Below, one piece after another: positions 42,576 to 51,482 of a stretch of DNA of 64,000 bases. The DNA lies in assembly GCF_007858445.1 (NCBI RefSeq), contig NZ_VIGV01000002.1:434001-498000 (forward strand), written 5' to 3'. Source of the DNA: Tsukamurella sputi (lineage in GTDB: Bacteria; Actinomycetota; Actinomycetes; Mycobacteriales; Mycobacteriaceae). Numbering within the stretch: position 1 is the stretch's first letter; each line of letters starts with the position of its first letter. The notes beneath the pieces are model-generated. The model was not told the origin of the DNA, ran no database searches, and was given only the letters and a program-made list of their open reading frames with translations. The position numbers and the translations under genes were made by a program.

Positions 42576-45071
42576 GTGAACCTCACCGACCTGCTCCCGG
42601 CCGATCCGACGGCCGACGCGGTCTTCGAGGCCTTCGTCGACTGGACCGACTCGCGCGGCATCGAGCTCTACCCCGCGCAGGAGGAGGCCCTCATCGCGGC
42701 GTGTTCCGGTGCGAACGTCATCGTGGCGACGCCGACGGGGTCCGGCAAGTCCCTGGTGGCGATGGGCGCCCAGTTCGCCGCCCTCGCGCAGGGTCGCCGG
42801 ACCTACTACACGGCGCCGATCAAGGCTCTGGTCAGCGAGAAGTTCTTCGCGCTGTGCGAGGTCTTCGGCACGGAGAACGTCGGCATGGTCACCGGCGACG
42901 CCGCCGTGAACGCCGACGCGCCGATCGTGTGCGCCACCGCGGAGATCGTCGCGAACCTCGCGCTGCGCGAGGGCGCGGACTCCGACATCGCACAGGTCGT
43001 GATGGACGAGTTCCACTACTACTCCGAGCCCGATCGCGGCTGGGCGTGGCAGGTGCCGTTGATCGAGCTGCCGCACGCACAGTTCGTGCTCATGTCCGCC
43101 ACACTGGGCGACACCTCCTTCTTCGAGGAGGACCTCACGCGCCGCACGGGCCGGGAGACGGTGCTGGTGGCGGGCGCGGAACGCCCGGTGCCGCTCCACT
43201 TCTCCTATTCGACTTCCGCGGTCCAGGACCAGATCGTCGAGCTCGTGACCACGCACCAGGCCCCGGTCTACGTCGTGCACTTCACCCAGCAGGCCGCGGC
43301 GGAGCGGGCGCAGGCGCTGATGTCACTGCCCTTGGCGTCCAAGGAGCGCAAGGCGGAGATCGCCGAGGCGCTCGGGGACTTCCAGTTCACCACCGGCTTC
43401 GGCAAGACGCTCTCGCGCCTCATCCGGTCCGGGATCGGCGTGCACCACGCGGGCATGCTCCCCCGCTACCGCAGGCTCGTGGAGAAGCTGGCGCAGGAGG
43501 GCCTCCTGCAGGTGATCTGCGGCACCGACACGCTCGGCGTCGGCATCAACGTACCCATCCGCACCGTCTACCTGACCGGGCTCACCAAATTCGACGGTAA
43601 CCGCACCCGCCACCTGCGAGCACGCGAATTCCACCAGATCGCGGGCCGCGCAGGGCGCGCCGGATTCGACACGATGGGCACCGTCGTCGTGGCGGCGCCG
43701 GACCACGAGATCGAGAACGCGCGCCGCGAGGCGAAGGCGGGCGGCGATCCGGCCAAGCTCAAGCGCGTGCAGCGCCGCAAGCCGCCGGAGGGCTTCGTCT
43801 CCTGGGGCAAGGCAACCTTCGAGAAGCTCGTCGCGGCGGATCCGGAACCGCTGACCTCGCGGTTCTCCGTGACCAATTCGATGCTGCTCAACGTGATCGC
43901 GCGGCCGAGCAATTGCTTCGAGTCGATGCGGCACCTCCTGGAGGACAACCACGAGTCGCGGCGCAACCAACTGCGGCACATCCGGACCGCGATCACCCTG
44001 TTCCGCGGCCTGCAGTCGGGCGGGGTCGTGGAGAAGCTGGACACCCCGGACGAGTTCGGCCGGCACGTCCGGCTCACCGTCGACCTGCAGCCCGATTTCG
44101 CCTTGAACCAGCCCCTGGCCCCGTTCGCCCTGGCTGCGTTGGAGCTTCTCGACCCCGAGGAGCCCGACTACGCGCTCGACGTGATCTCGGTGATCGAATC
44201 CGTCCTCGACGATCCGCGGCCGGTACTGCGGGCGCAGCAGAACGCTGCGCGCGGCGCGGCCGTGGCGGAGATGAAGGCCGACGGGATCGACTACGACGAG
44301 CGGATGGCGCTGCTCGAGGACGTCACCTACCCGAAGCCCCTCGAGGACGTGCTAGTCCCCGCATTCGCGACCTACGCCGCGGGGCACGCATGGGTGACGC
44401 AGTTCGAGCTGTCCCCGAAGTCGGTGGTGCGCGAGATGATCGAGCGCGCCATGACCTTCAACGACCTGGTCTCGAAGTACCAGCTGGGGCGGTCCGAGGG
44501 CGCGGTGCTGCGGTACCTCTCGGACGCCTTCAAGACGCTGCGGCACACCGTCCCGGAGGCGGCGCGTACACCCGAGCTCGAGGATTACATCGCGTGGCTC
44601 GGCGCGCTGGTGCGCTACGTCGACAGCTCGCTCGTCGACGAGTGGGAGGAGATGACCTCGCCCGACCCGGTGAAGGCCCACGCCTCCGCGCCGGAGATCG
44701 GACGCTCCACGTCGCTCACCTCCGACGAGCGCGCCTTCGCGGTCATGGTGCGCAACACGATGTTCCGCCGCGTGCAACTCGTCGCCGAGGAGGAGTACGA
44801 CCTGCTCGACGCGATGGACCCCGGCGTCGACTGGTACGCCGCGTTCGACGACTACTACGAGGAGTACGACGACATCCTCACGGGCGCGGACGCCCGTGGG
44901 CCGCAACTGTTCTCGCTCGACACGTCGATGCCGCGGGCCTGGAGGGTGAGGCAGACCATCGCCGACCCCGACGGCGATCACGGATGGGCGATCACCGCCG
45001 TCGTGGACCTGCCCGCGTCCGACGAGCGCGGGGACGTGGTGCTCGTGGACGTGGCGGTCGTCGCGGGCTGA
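42576..45071 (+). CDS. DEAD/DEAH superfamily II helicase with C-terminal DUF3516
   Basis: An 831-residue helicase related to the Ski2/Mtr4 group. Motif I is TPTGSGKSLVAMG near residue 50, II is DEFHYYSEPDRGWAW, III is MSATLGD, and VI is QIAGRAGRAGFD near 352. The C-terminal half matches DUF3516, an actinobacterial extension. An RNA-processing or decay role is likely. TAGAAT at 42563-42568 ends seven bases before the GTG and there is no ribosome site, which suggests a leaderless message. Confidence 0.9.
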   Translation: MNLTDLLPADPTADAVFEAFVDWTDSRGIELYPAQEEALIAACSGANVIVATPTGSGKSLVAMGAQFAALAQGRRTYYTAPIKALVSEKFFALCEVFGTENVGMVTGDAAVNADAPIVCATAEIVANLALREGADSDIAQVVMDEFHYYSEPDRGWAWQVPLIELPHAQFVLMSATLGDTSFFEEDLTRRTGRETVLVAGAERPVPLHFSYSTSAVQDQIVELVTTHQAPVYVVHFTQQAAAERAQALMSLPLASKERKAEIAEALGDFQFTTGFGKTLSRLIRSGIGVHHAGMLPRYRRLVEKLAQEGLLQVICGTDTLGVGINVPIRTVYLTGLTKFDGNRTRHLRAREFHQIAGRAGRAGFDTMGTVVVAAPDHEIENARREAKAGGDPAKLKRVQRRKPPEGFVSWGKATFEKLVAADPEPLTSRFSVTNSMLLNVIARPSNCFESMRHLLEDNHESRRNQLRHIRTAITLFRGLQSGGVVEKLDTPDEFGRHVRLTVDLQPDFALNQPLAPFALAALELLDPEEPDYALDVISVIESVLDDPRPVLRAQQNAARGAAVAEMKADGIDYDERMALLEDVTYPKPLEDVLVPAFATYAAGHAWVTQFELSPKSVVREMIERAMTFNDLVSKYQLGRSEGAVLRYLSDAFKTLRHTVPEAARTPELEDYIAWLGALVRYVDSSLVDEWEEMTSPDPVKAHASAPEIGRSTSLTSDERAFAVMVRNTMFRRVQLVAEEEYDLLDAMDPGVDWYAAFDDYYEEYDDILTGADARGPQLFSLDTSMPRAWRVRQTIADPDGDHGWAITAVVDLPASDERGDVVLVDVAVVAG

Positions 45072-45072
45072 C

Positions 45073-45537
45073 TCAGCCGCGCACCGCCGCGTCGAGTCCG
45101 GCGAGCGACTCGTCGAGGTACGCGGGCGGGAACGGGGGCATCGCGCCGACGAAGTCGCGGAAGGACTGAGGGGTGTCGGTCCAGTCGTAGGTCAGCGTGA
45201 CCTCCGTCCCCTCCCCCGACGGCGCCAGGTCGTACCGCCACCACCAACCGCCGGCCTGCCACTGCCCCTCACGGCTGGTTCCGGGCAGCCAGCCGATGGT
45301 GCGGCCGGGAACGAACTCGGTGACCTTGTTCTCCATCACGTAGTGGCCGCCCGCCTGCTGGAGATACATGTTCACCGAGAACATCTGCCCGACATGATCG
45401 AGCGGGGCGGCGTCGACGGCGTCGCGGACCCAGTCCGTGGGCTCGATGTCCTGGTGACTCGCAGGATCGGCGAGGACGGCGAAGACCCGCTCGGGGCTCG
45501 CTGCGATGACGCGGGTGGTGGACAGTCGCTCCGACAT
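45073..45537 (-). CDS. SRPBCC-family protein (START/Bet v1-like)
   Basis: A 154-residue protein with RVIAASPERVFAVLADPASH at the start and TLTYDWTDTP towards the end, the usual pattern of polyketide-cyclase/START-like proteins that bind a hydrophobic ligand in a helix-grip fold. It ends one base from the convergent helicase gene. GGAGAGAG precedes its ATG. The ligand is unknown and no catalytic residues are evident. Confidence 0.82.
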   Translation of the reverse strand: MSERLSTTRVIAASPERVFAVLADPASHQDIEPTDWVRDAVDAAPLDHVGQMFSVNMYLQQAGGHYVMENKVTEFVPGRTIGWLPGTSREGQWQAGGWWWRYDLAPSGEGTEVTLTYDWTDTPQSFRDFVGAMPPFPPAYLDESLAGLDAAVRG

Positions 45538-45645
45538 GATGACTCACTCTCTCCGGGATCTCCACGACGCACGTCGGCCGCGTACGCCATGTTCACAGCG
45601 TACACATTTGCCTGCGTGAGCGCACCGGTTCGAGGGAACCGCGGA

Positions 45646-47376
45646 TCAACTCGCCGACACGGTCTTCACAGTCTCCGCCGCCGACGCGCTCCCGGACTCC
45701 TGCGCCGCGCCCCGCGACGTCGCTGACGTCGCCCCCGTCGCCTCCGCAGCCGCCGCCGGACTTCCCGCCGACGCCGCCTCCGTCGCCGTCGAGCCGGACG
45801 CCGAGGACTGCGGCGCACTCGCCGCGGACGTACCGGCCGGGGTGGACTCGGCGGAGGCCTGCGAGGAGGAGGCCCGTGCCGTGGTCGGCGCAGTAGGCGC
45901 CGCCGCGTCGGACGACGTCGCCGCGGGGCTCGGCGCCGGCTCCACCGTCGGGGAATCCGATCCGGACGCCGAGGAGCGCACCGGGGTGACACCGGACGGC
46001 GCGGTCGCGGCTTCCGGGGTCGCGCCGGACAGCGCCGCGGACGACGTGCGCACGGTCTCCGCACCGGACACGGACGAGCCGGGGAGCACCTGCGCCGCGG
46101 CGCGATCCGCGCCGGGCTCGGCACCGTCGGACGCGGCCACGTCGGTGCGCGCCGCCGTCACCGTCGCGACGGCGGGGCGGAAGACGTCGGCGACGACCTT
46201 CTGCACGGCGGCGATCGTGTCCTCGACGGCGATCAGCACGATCCTGGTGGCGGTCTCGAGGCTGTTCCGCACGAAGTACACGGCGCGCTCGATCGGCCCG
46301 GGGTTCAGGGCCCGGGGGTCGACGCCGGTGCGTACGACGGTGCCGTCCGCCCGGGTGATCTCGAAGTAGCCGATGACGGGCTCGTGGTCGGACACCGGGT
46401 TCGACCCCGCGACCGGGATCTGCACCCAGCGCACCGCCGCGCCCCCCGTGGTGCCGACGTAGTCGAGGGTGTCCCGGTACCCCTTGTAGCCCTGGTTCGC
46501 GACCAACCTGTTCGTCACGGAGTCGTAGGTGAAGGGCAGCGCGCCCGGGTCGAACAGGGTGATCCCGCTCCGTGCGACGAGCTGCTCGAATTCGGAAAGG
46601 CCCTGCCCGTCGGGACGCTTCTTGCCCGCGAAGTACTCCGTGTTGAAGTCGCCGCCGTAGATCACGGGAGCGCCCTCGGCGGCGAAGGTGTCGACGAATC
46701 GCCGCAGTTCAGCGGCCTGCTTCATCCGGATCTCATGGGTGCGCGAGGCGCGGTCGTTGATGGTGTCGTCGGCCTGCGTGTGCATGGCGACCACCCAGAA
46801 CTGCTGGCCGTCCTTCTCGATGCGCGCCATCACCGCGCCCTTGTTGGCGAACATGTCCGGCGCGAGCGGCGCGTAGTTCGTGTAGACGTACTGCTCGGAC
46901 TGCGCGATCGGGTACTTGCTCACCACCGCGACGCCACCGTTGACCGACCACAGCGCGTCACTGCAGGCTCCGTACACACCGGCGCAGCTCTCTCCCAGGC
47001 GCGGCGTCTGGTAGGTGTACCCCTGCTCCTTGAGACCGTCCAGGATCGCGCGGCCCGCGGTCCCGTTGACCTCGCTGAGCAGCAGGACGTCGGCTCCGCT
47101 GGCGGCCAGCTGGTCGATCGATGCGCGGACCCGGGCGTCGGAATCGGCCTGGGTCCCCGAGACCGTGTTGAGGATGTTCGGCAGCTGGTACATGTTCCAG
47201 GCCTGGACCTTGACCTCGACGGGAGCCGTCGGCGCGGGTGCCGCCGGCACCGTCGTCGGCTGCACGGCGGGCGGCGTCGGGGTCGCTCCCGCCGCGGGAC
47301 CGGCGGTCATCGCCCCGATCCCCGCAATCGCCATCACCGCGACCGCCGTCGCCCCGAATCCGTTGTACTTCGCCAT
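45646..47376 (-). CDS. Secreted endonuclease/exonuclease/phosphatase-family protein with Ala/Ser/Thr-rich tail
   Basis: A 576-residue exported protein. Residues 1-31 form a signal peptide ending at Ala-Gly-Ala. The EEP domain spans about 55-335 with NMYQLPN, LSEVNG, HTQADD, YGGDFN and SDHEPV, the metal and catalytic positions of DNase I/sphingomyelinase enzymes. A low-complexity tail of about 150 residues rich in Ala, Ser, Thr and Pro follows. Secreted nucleases or sphingomyelinases such as mycobacterial Rv0888 have a related fold. The start at 47376 follows GAGAAGG. The substrate (nucleic acid or phospholipid) is undecided. Confidence 0.85.
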   Translation of the reverse strand: MAKYNGFGATAVAVMAIAGIGAMTAGPAAGATPTPPAVQPTTVPAAPAPTAPVEVKVQAWNMYQLPNILNTVSGTQADSDARVRASIDQLAASGADVLLLSEVNGTAGRAILDGLKEQGYTYQTPRLGESCAGVYGACSDALWSVNGGVAVVSKYPIAQSEQYVYTNYAPLAPDMFANKGAVMARIEKDGQQFWVVAMHTQADDTINDRASRTHEIRMKQAAELRRFVDTFAAEGAPVIYGGDFNTEYFAGKKRPDGQGLSEFEQLVARSGITLFDPGALPFTYDSVTNRLVANQGYKGYRDTLDYVGTTGGAAVRWVQIPVAGSNPVSDHEPVIGYFEITRADGTVVRTGVDPRALNPGPIERAVYFVRNSLETATRIVLIAVEDTIAAVQKVVADVFRPAVATVTAARTDVAASDGAEPGADRAAAQVLPGSSVSGAETVRTSSAALSGATPEAATAPSGVTPVRSSASGSDSPTVEPAPSPAATSSDAAAPTAPTTARASSSQASAESTPAGTSAASAPQSSASGSTATEAASAGSPAAAAEATGATSATSRGAAQESGSASAAETVKTVSAS

Positions 47377-47485
47377 GCGCCCGACCTTCTCCCGTGTGCG
47401 ATTCCACAGGGGATTAAACCGGACGAACCGCACACGTGCCGCCTCAACGGATGAACGGCGTGCGGACGAACAGTGACGGCACGAC

Positions 47486-47872
47486 TCACTCCCGACGCGC
47501 ACGCTCCTCGCGCAGCGACTTCACCCGACGCTCCTCCCGGAGGACCACCTGGTAGCCGGCGCGCTCGGTGACCAGCCACTCCGGGTTCTCCGCGATGAGC
47601 GCGTCGATCTGCTCGGTGGTCAGCGCCTCATCGATGCCGCCGCGGGCGAGCCCGGAGATCGAGACGCCGAGCTTGGCCGCCACGAGGTTCTTCGGATGCG
47701 GGCCGTTCTTGCGCAGGTCCTTGAGCCATTGGGGCGGATCCGCCTGCAGCGCCGCGAGATCCTCCCGCGTGATCGTCCCCTTCTGGAAGTCCTCGGGGGT
47801 CGCGGGCAGGTACACGTCCAGCTTCTTCGCCGCGGTCGCCGGTTTCATGGACTGGGTGTTCTGCCTGCTCAT
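47486..47872 (-). CDS. DUF5997 family protein
   Basis: A 128-residue soluble protein. AAKKLDVYLPATPEDFQKGT, ITREDLAALQADPPQWL and GVSISGLARGG, followed by a basic helical C-terminus, fit DUF5997. The pattern includes what looks like a short helix-turn-helix, but DNA binding is not established. The start at 47872 removes an implausible Gly/Pro extension. It diverges, across 30 bases, from a LysR-substrate-domain gene, and the two may form a functional pair. Confidence 0.8.
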   Translation of the reverse strand: MSRQNTQSMKPATAAKKLDVYLPATPEDFQKGTITREDLAALQADPPQWLKDLRKNGPHPKNLVAAKLGVSISGLARGGIDEALTTEQIDALIAENPEWLVTERAGYQVVLREERRVKSLREERARRE

Positions 47873-47902
47873 GAGTGTCAGCCTATCGGTAACCTCCCAG
47901 GG

Positions 47903-48631
47903 GTGACCTCCTCGCTCCCGCCGGGCCTGCGGCTCGGCTACGTCCCCGGTGCCACCCCCGCCAAGTGGGCCCGCATCTGGAGCGAGCGGCACCCGGACAT
48001 CCGTCTCGACCTCGTGCCGGTCGCGGCGTCCGAGGCCGCGGAATCGGTGCGTGCGGGCACCGTCGACCTGGCGCTCCTACGCCTGCCTGCCGAGACCGTG
48101 GGACTCGCGACCATTACTCTGTACGAGGAGCAGGTGGTGGCGGTGGTGCCGAAGGAGCACCACGTGGTGGCCGCGGACGAGATCACCACGCCGGATCTCG
48201 CGGACGAGCCCACGATCACGCCCCTCGACGACACGCTGCACTGGACCACGGCGCCCGGCACGCCGATCGAGCACCGCCCGGAGACCACCGAAGCCGCGGT
48301 CGAACTCGTCGCGGCCGGGTTGGGCGCGCTCCTGGTGCCGCAGTCCCTCGCACGCCTGCACCACCGTCGGGACCTCACCTACCGCCCCGTCACGGACGCG
48401 CCAGCCTCCCCCGTCGTGCTCGCCGTCCCCGAGGGCGAGCAGACCGAGGAGGTCGCGGAGTTCATCGGGATCGTCCGCGGCCGCAAGGCGGGATCCTCGC
48501 GCGGGCGGTCCGAACCGGCACCCAAACGCACGGCGCGGGAGAAGACGCTCGCGAAGCAGGCCGCGCGGGCCGCGGCGGGAAAGAAAGCCACGCCGTCGAA
48601 GGGGAAGCCCGTCAAGCGGCCCCGCCGCTGA
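47903..48631 (+). CDS. LysR substrate-binding-domain protein lacking the DNA-binding domain
   Basis: A 242-residue protein. It begins directly with LRLGYVPGATPAKWARIW, the first strand of a LysR effector domain, and continues with VDLALLRLP and AAGLGALLVPQSLA; there is no N-terminal winged helix. Instead the last 50 residues are strongly basic (many Lys, Arg and Ala) like histone-tail-type nucleoid proteins. The GTG at 47903 is the natural start, and upstream in-frame sequence shows no HTH. It may bind DNA through the tail or regulate its DUF5997 neighbour; this is inference. Confidence 0.8.
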   Translation: MTSSLPPGLRLGYVPGATPAKWARIWSERHPDIRLDLVPVAASEAAESVRAGTVDLALLRLPAETVGLATITLYEEQVVAVVPKEHHVVAADEITTPDLADEPTITPLDDTLHWTTAPGTPIEHRPETTEAAVELVAAGLGALLVPQSLARLHHRRDLTYRPVTDAPASPVVLAVPEGEQTEEVAEFIGIVRGRKAGSSRGRSEPAPKRTAREKTLAKQAARAAAGKKATPSKGKPVKRPRR

Positions 48632-48632
48632 C

Positions 48633-49202
48633 TCAGGCCTGCGCGGCGAGCCATTCGTCGACCGTGACCACCTCGGCCTGGCGCGGGAAGACCTTGCGCA
48701 TGAGCACCCGGTGCACCTCGGGATCGTGATCGGCGCAGGCGTCGAACAGCACGGTGAGGCCGTAGTCGAGATCACCGGCGTAGCGCACCGTCGACAGGAC
48801 GACGCCGCTGGTCGAGATCCCGGCGAGCACCAGGTGATCGGCCTGCAGGCCGCGCAGGACCACGTCCAGATCGCTACCGCTGAACGCGCTGAAGCGCCGC
48901 TTGATCACGACCGGCTCGCCCGGCAGGGGCGCCACCGCGGGGACGATCGCGGTGAGCGGCGAGACCTCGGTCATCGCGTCGCCGCCCTCGCGGATCATCG
49001 CGAAAGCGCGGTTCGTGGGCGGGATCTCGGGGTAGTCGGGCCGGAAGGCGACGCGCACGTGGACGACCGGGACACCCCGGTCGCGCGCGGCGGAGAGAGC
49101 GCGCGCGGCGGCGTCGAGCGCGGCGGCACCGGCACGCTCGGCACCGTCGACGATGCCCTTCTGGAAGTCCATGAGAACGAGGACGGTACGAGACGAGGCC
49201 AT
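48633..49202 (-). CDS. Isochorismatase-family protein lacking the catalytic Cys
   Basis: A 189-residue protein of the cysteine-hydrolase fold. Asp12 in LMDFQKG and the Lys in VIKRRFSAF are present. At the expected nucleophile the sequence is GISTSGVVLSTVR, where most amidases have a Cys four positions after the cis-peptide site. It may therefore act like the Cys-independent isochorismatases, or be inactive. It ends one base from the convergent LysR-like gene. The substrate is unknown. Confidence 0.82.
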   Translation of the reverse strand: MASSRTVLVLMDFQKGIVDGAERAGAAALDAAARALSAARDRGVPVVHVRVAFRPDYPEIPPTNRAFAMIREGGDAMTEVSPLTAIVPAVAPLPGEPVVIKRRFSAFSGSDLDVVLRGLQADHLVLAGISTSGVVLSTVRYAGDLDYGLTVLFDACADHDPEVHRVLMRKVFPRQAEVVTVDEWLAAQA

Positions 49203-49218
49203 GCGTCCAGGCTAGCGC

Positions 49219-49767
49219 TCAGCGCAGGGCGTCGAGGTCCAGCCTGACGTCGAAGGGCTCCGACGTTTCGACGGCGCCTGTGTACGAGGATGATTCGTAC
49301 GCGCCGTCGACGAGTGTGAGCATCTCAAGGCGCACGCAATCGCCGTCGAGATCAACGATCCAGTAGTGCGGGATGCCCGCTTCCGCGTACTCGTGGCGCT
49401 TCATGACCAGGTCGGTGCGGCGGGTGCCGGGCGAGAGGACCTCGACCACGAGGACGACCTTCTCCGCGTGGATGGGGTTGCGCGTGCCGGCGCGGAGCAC
49501 CGCCACGTCCGGGGCACGAACCGTCGCCGGAGTGCGCGCCTCGATGATCACATCGACTTCTGGAACCACGTCGAACTCCGCGGGCGCTGCGGCATCGAGG
49601 GCAGCCGCAACGCGCAGAGCAGCACGTTGATGCCCGAACATCGGTTTCGGTGACACAATCAGGACCCCCTCCTGAAGCTCCGCGTGCGACGACGAGTCCT
49701 CCCCCAAGGCGTCCCACTCCTCCAGCGAAAGGAGGTGTGGGCGGGTCGCAGCGGTCATGTCGGCCAT
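49219..49767 (-). CDS. Uma2-family (DUF820) putative restriction-endonuclease-fold protein
   Basis: A 182-residue protein. PDVAVL, then VVEVLSPGTRRTDLVMKRHEY, give the Asp-x(n)-Glu-x-Leu plus Lys arrangement of the PD-(D/E)XK nuclease fold, and AGIPHYWIVD is the Uma2 signature. The family is widespread, often in multiple copies, and its role is unclear. An alternative start is nine bases downstream. It stands alone between isochorismatase-like and oxyR genes, with no methyltransferase partner. Confidence 0.85.
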   Translation of the reverse strand: MADMTAATRPHLLSLEEWDALGEDSSSHAELQEGVLIVSPKPMFGHQRAALRVAAALDAAAPAEFDVVPEVDVIIEARTPATVRAPDVAVLRAGTRNPIHAEKVVLVVEVLSPGTRRTDLVMKRHEYAEAGIPHYWIVDLDGDCVRLEMLTLVDGAYESSSYTGAVETSEPFDVRLDLDALR

Positions 49768-49788
49768 GCTACGCCGGATTCTGCGATG

Positions 49789-50709
49789 TCACAGAGGTGA
49801 TTCGGCGGCGGAGCGCGCGATCTCGGCGAGGCGGGTGAAACCCTCGGTCTTCGCGCTGGAGGCCCGGTACGCGAGGCCGATCCGACGGCCCGGGGCGGGT
49901 GCCGCGAACCGGGCCGTCGCCAGGTCCGTGCCGCGCAGTTCGACGGCGACCGCCGGCTCGGGCAGCAGCGTCACGCCGAGCCCTCCCGAAACGCACTGCA
50001 CGATCGTCGCGAGCGAGGCGGCGCGGGTGTCGCCCATCACGCCGACGCCGGCCTCCGCCTGGCGGCACAGATCGAGCGCCTGGTCGCGCAGGCAGTGCCC
50101 TTCGTCCAGCAGGAGCAGCGGCAGGCCCGCGAGATCATCGGCGGTGAGGTCGTCACGTCCGGCGAGCGGATGGCCCGGGGGCACGACGAGCACGAACTCC
50201 TCGTCGTACAGAGGGATCTCGGCGATGGACGCGCTGAGCACCGGCAGCGCGAGGAAGGCCGCGTCGATCCGGCCGGACCGGAGGGCGTCGAGCAGGCGCG
50301 CCGTCTGATCCTCCACGACCGTCACCGTGAGGTCGTCCACTTGCGCACGCAGCTGCGGCAGCAGCCGCGGCAGCCGGTAGGGGGCCACCGTCGGGATCAT
50401 CCCCAGCCGCAGGGAGCCGCGGAGCTCCCCGGTGAGGCCGGCCGCGGAACTGACCAGTTCCGCGGCGGAGGCGACGATCCCCGACGCCTGCTCCAGCAGT
50501 GCCATCCCGGCTTCGGTGATGAGCACCTTGCGCGTGCTGCGCTCCACCAGCTGCACTCCCAGCCCCGCCTCGAGCGACGCGAGCGCCTGCGACAGCGACG
50601 GCTGGCTCACACCGAGCGAGGTCGCCGCGGTGCCGAAGTGGCGCGAGCGCGCCACCGCGACGAAAGCGCGCAGCTGCGCGAGGGTCGGCTGATAGGGCTG
50701 ATCGGACAT
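49789..50709 (-). CDS. oxyR: LysR-family peroxide sensor OxyR
   Basis: A 306-residue LysR regulator. The winged helix is at about residues 9-66 (AVARSRHFGTAATSLGVSQP). The effector domain contains DEGHCLRDQALDLCRQ with Cys206 and Cys215; the spacing and sequence match the redox-active Cys pair of OxyR. On oxidation by peroxide a disulfide should form and alter DNA binding. The usual divergent ahpC is absent here; a small membrane-protein gene diverges instead, and an AhpD-like gene lies beyond it. Confidence 0.9.
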   Translation of the reverse strand: MSDQPYQPTLAQLRAFVAVARSRHFGTAATSLGVSQPSLSQALASLEAGLGVQLVERSTRKVLITEAGMALLEQASGIVASAAELVSSAAGLTGELRGSLRLGMIPTVAPYRLPRLLPQLRAQVDDLTVTVVEDQTARLLDALRSGRIDAAFLALPVLSASIAEIPLYDEEFVLVVPPGHPLAGRDDLTADDLAGLPLLLLDEGHCLRDQALDLCRQAEAGVGVMGDTRAASLATIVQCVSGGLGVTLLPEPAVAVELRGTDLATARFAAPAPGRRIGLAYRASSAKTEGFTRLAEIARSAAESPL

Positions 50710-50815
50710 ACCTATGAGTTTAGTGCTCCTCATCGAATCGGCCTTTGCACTACCGTCGCGTGCGCGCTTCCCCGGGAGGGCTACGATCAGCGACTGCAAT
50801 CGGGAAGGTGCCTCT

Positions 50816-51478
50816 GTGAAGACCGTTCGTTTCGTCGCCCGGACGCTGGCGCTCACGCTGCTCCTCGCCGGTGCGGTGGCCGCGATCACGTCGATGATGC
50901 CGCGCACGGCGGACGCCGCCGCGTTCTCCGCCGCGCTAGAGCGCGGGGACGTCGTCGCGGTCGAGCTGCCGGCCTCCTCGGGAAACGCCTCCGGCGCGCA
51001 GACCTTCGACGGCCTGTGGGCGACGGGGCCGTACGACTGGCACCGCGGTCAGCTCGGCGCCGCAACGACGGAGGGCGACCTCCGCGCGCTGCTATCGGCG
51101 CACGGCGTCGACGTCAGGAGGGCCGACGACGACTCGCTGATCTCGTGGCCGTTCGCAGTCCCCACCTGGCTCGGGTTCGTGGTCACCGCGACCTGGCTGG
51201 CGACCTTCGTCGCGATGGTCGCCTCGCCGCCGGTGTACGGCAACCGGTGGGCCTGGTTCTGGCTCTTCACGATCGGACAGGTCGGCGCCCTCGCCTACCT
51301 CGTGCTGGAGCCCGTCCCCCTGCATCGGGCGCTCGCGCCCAGCACTCCGGAGCTCATCGAACCGGCGCGCGAGCGCTGGACCGGACCGCAGGGCTGCCTC
51401 GCGTCGCCGTTCGTCGCCATCGCGGCGGCCATGGCCGCATCGGTTCTCGGGTGGGCCCTGAACGCCGTCCTGTCCTGA
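50816..51478 (+). CDS. Conserved membrane protein of unknown function
   Basis: A 220-residue protein. A signal-anchor lies at about residues 10-25, an extracytoplasmic domain of about 80 residues follows, then three hydrophobic segments (about 122-143, 150-168 and 195-215). The start is the GTG at 50816 after GGGAAGG. I see no family motif. It diverges from oxyR, so peroxide-dependent control is possible. It converges on the AhpD-like gene with a four-base gap. Confidence 0.65.
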   Translation: MKTVRFVARTLALTLLLAGAVAAITSMMPRTADAAAFSAALERGDVVAVELPASSGNASGAQTFDGLWATGPYDWHRGQLGAATTEGDLRALLSAHGVDVRRADDDSLISWPFAVPTWLGFVVTATWLATFVAMVASPPVYGNRWAWFWLFTIGQVGALAYLVLEPVPLHRALAPSTPELIEPARERWTGPQGCLASPFVAIAAAMAASVLGWALNAVLS

Positions 51479-51482
51479 CCGG

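Noticed and set aside
42572-43600. ATG at 42572 opening a 342-codon frame
   Set aside because: It is an Arg-rich shadow in another frame of the DUF3516 helicase, whose GTG at 42576 gives the helicase motifs.
49219-49767. Uma2 gene considered as part of a restriction-modification or defence system
   Set aside because: There is no methyltransferase, specificity subunit or other defence gene nearby; Uma2 genes are frequent as isolated copies.
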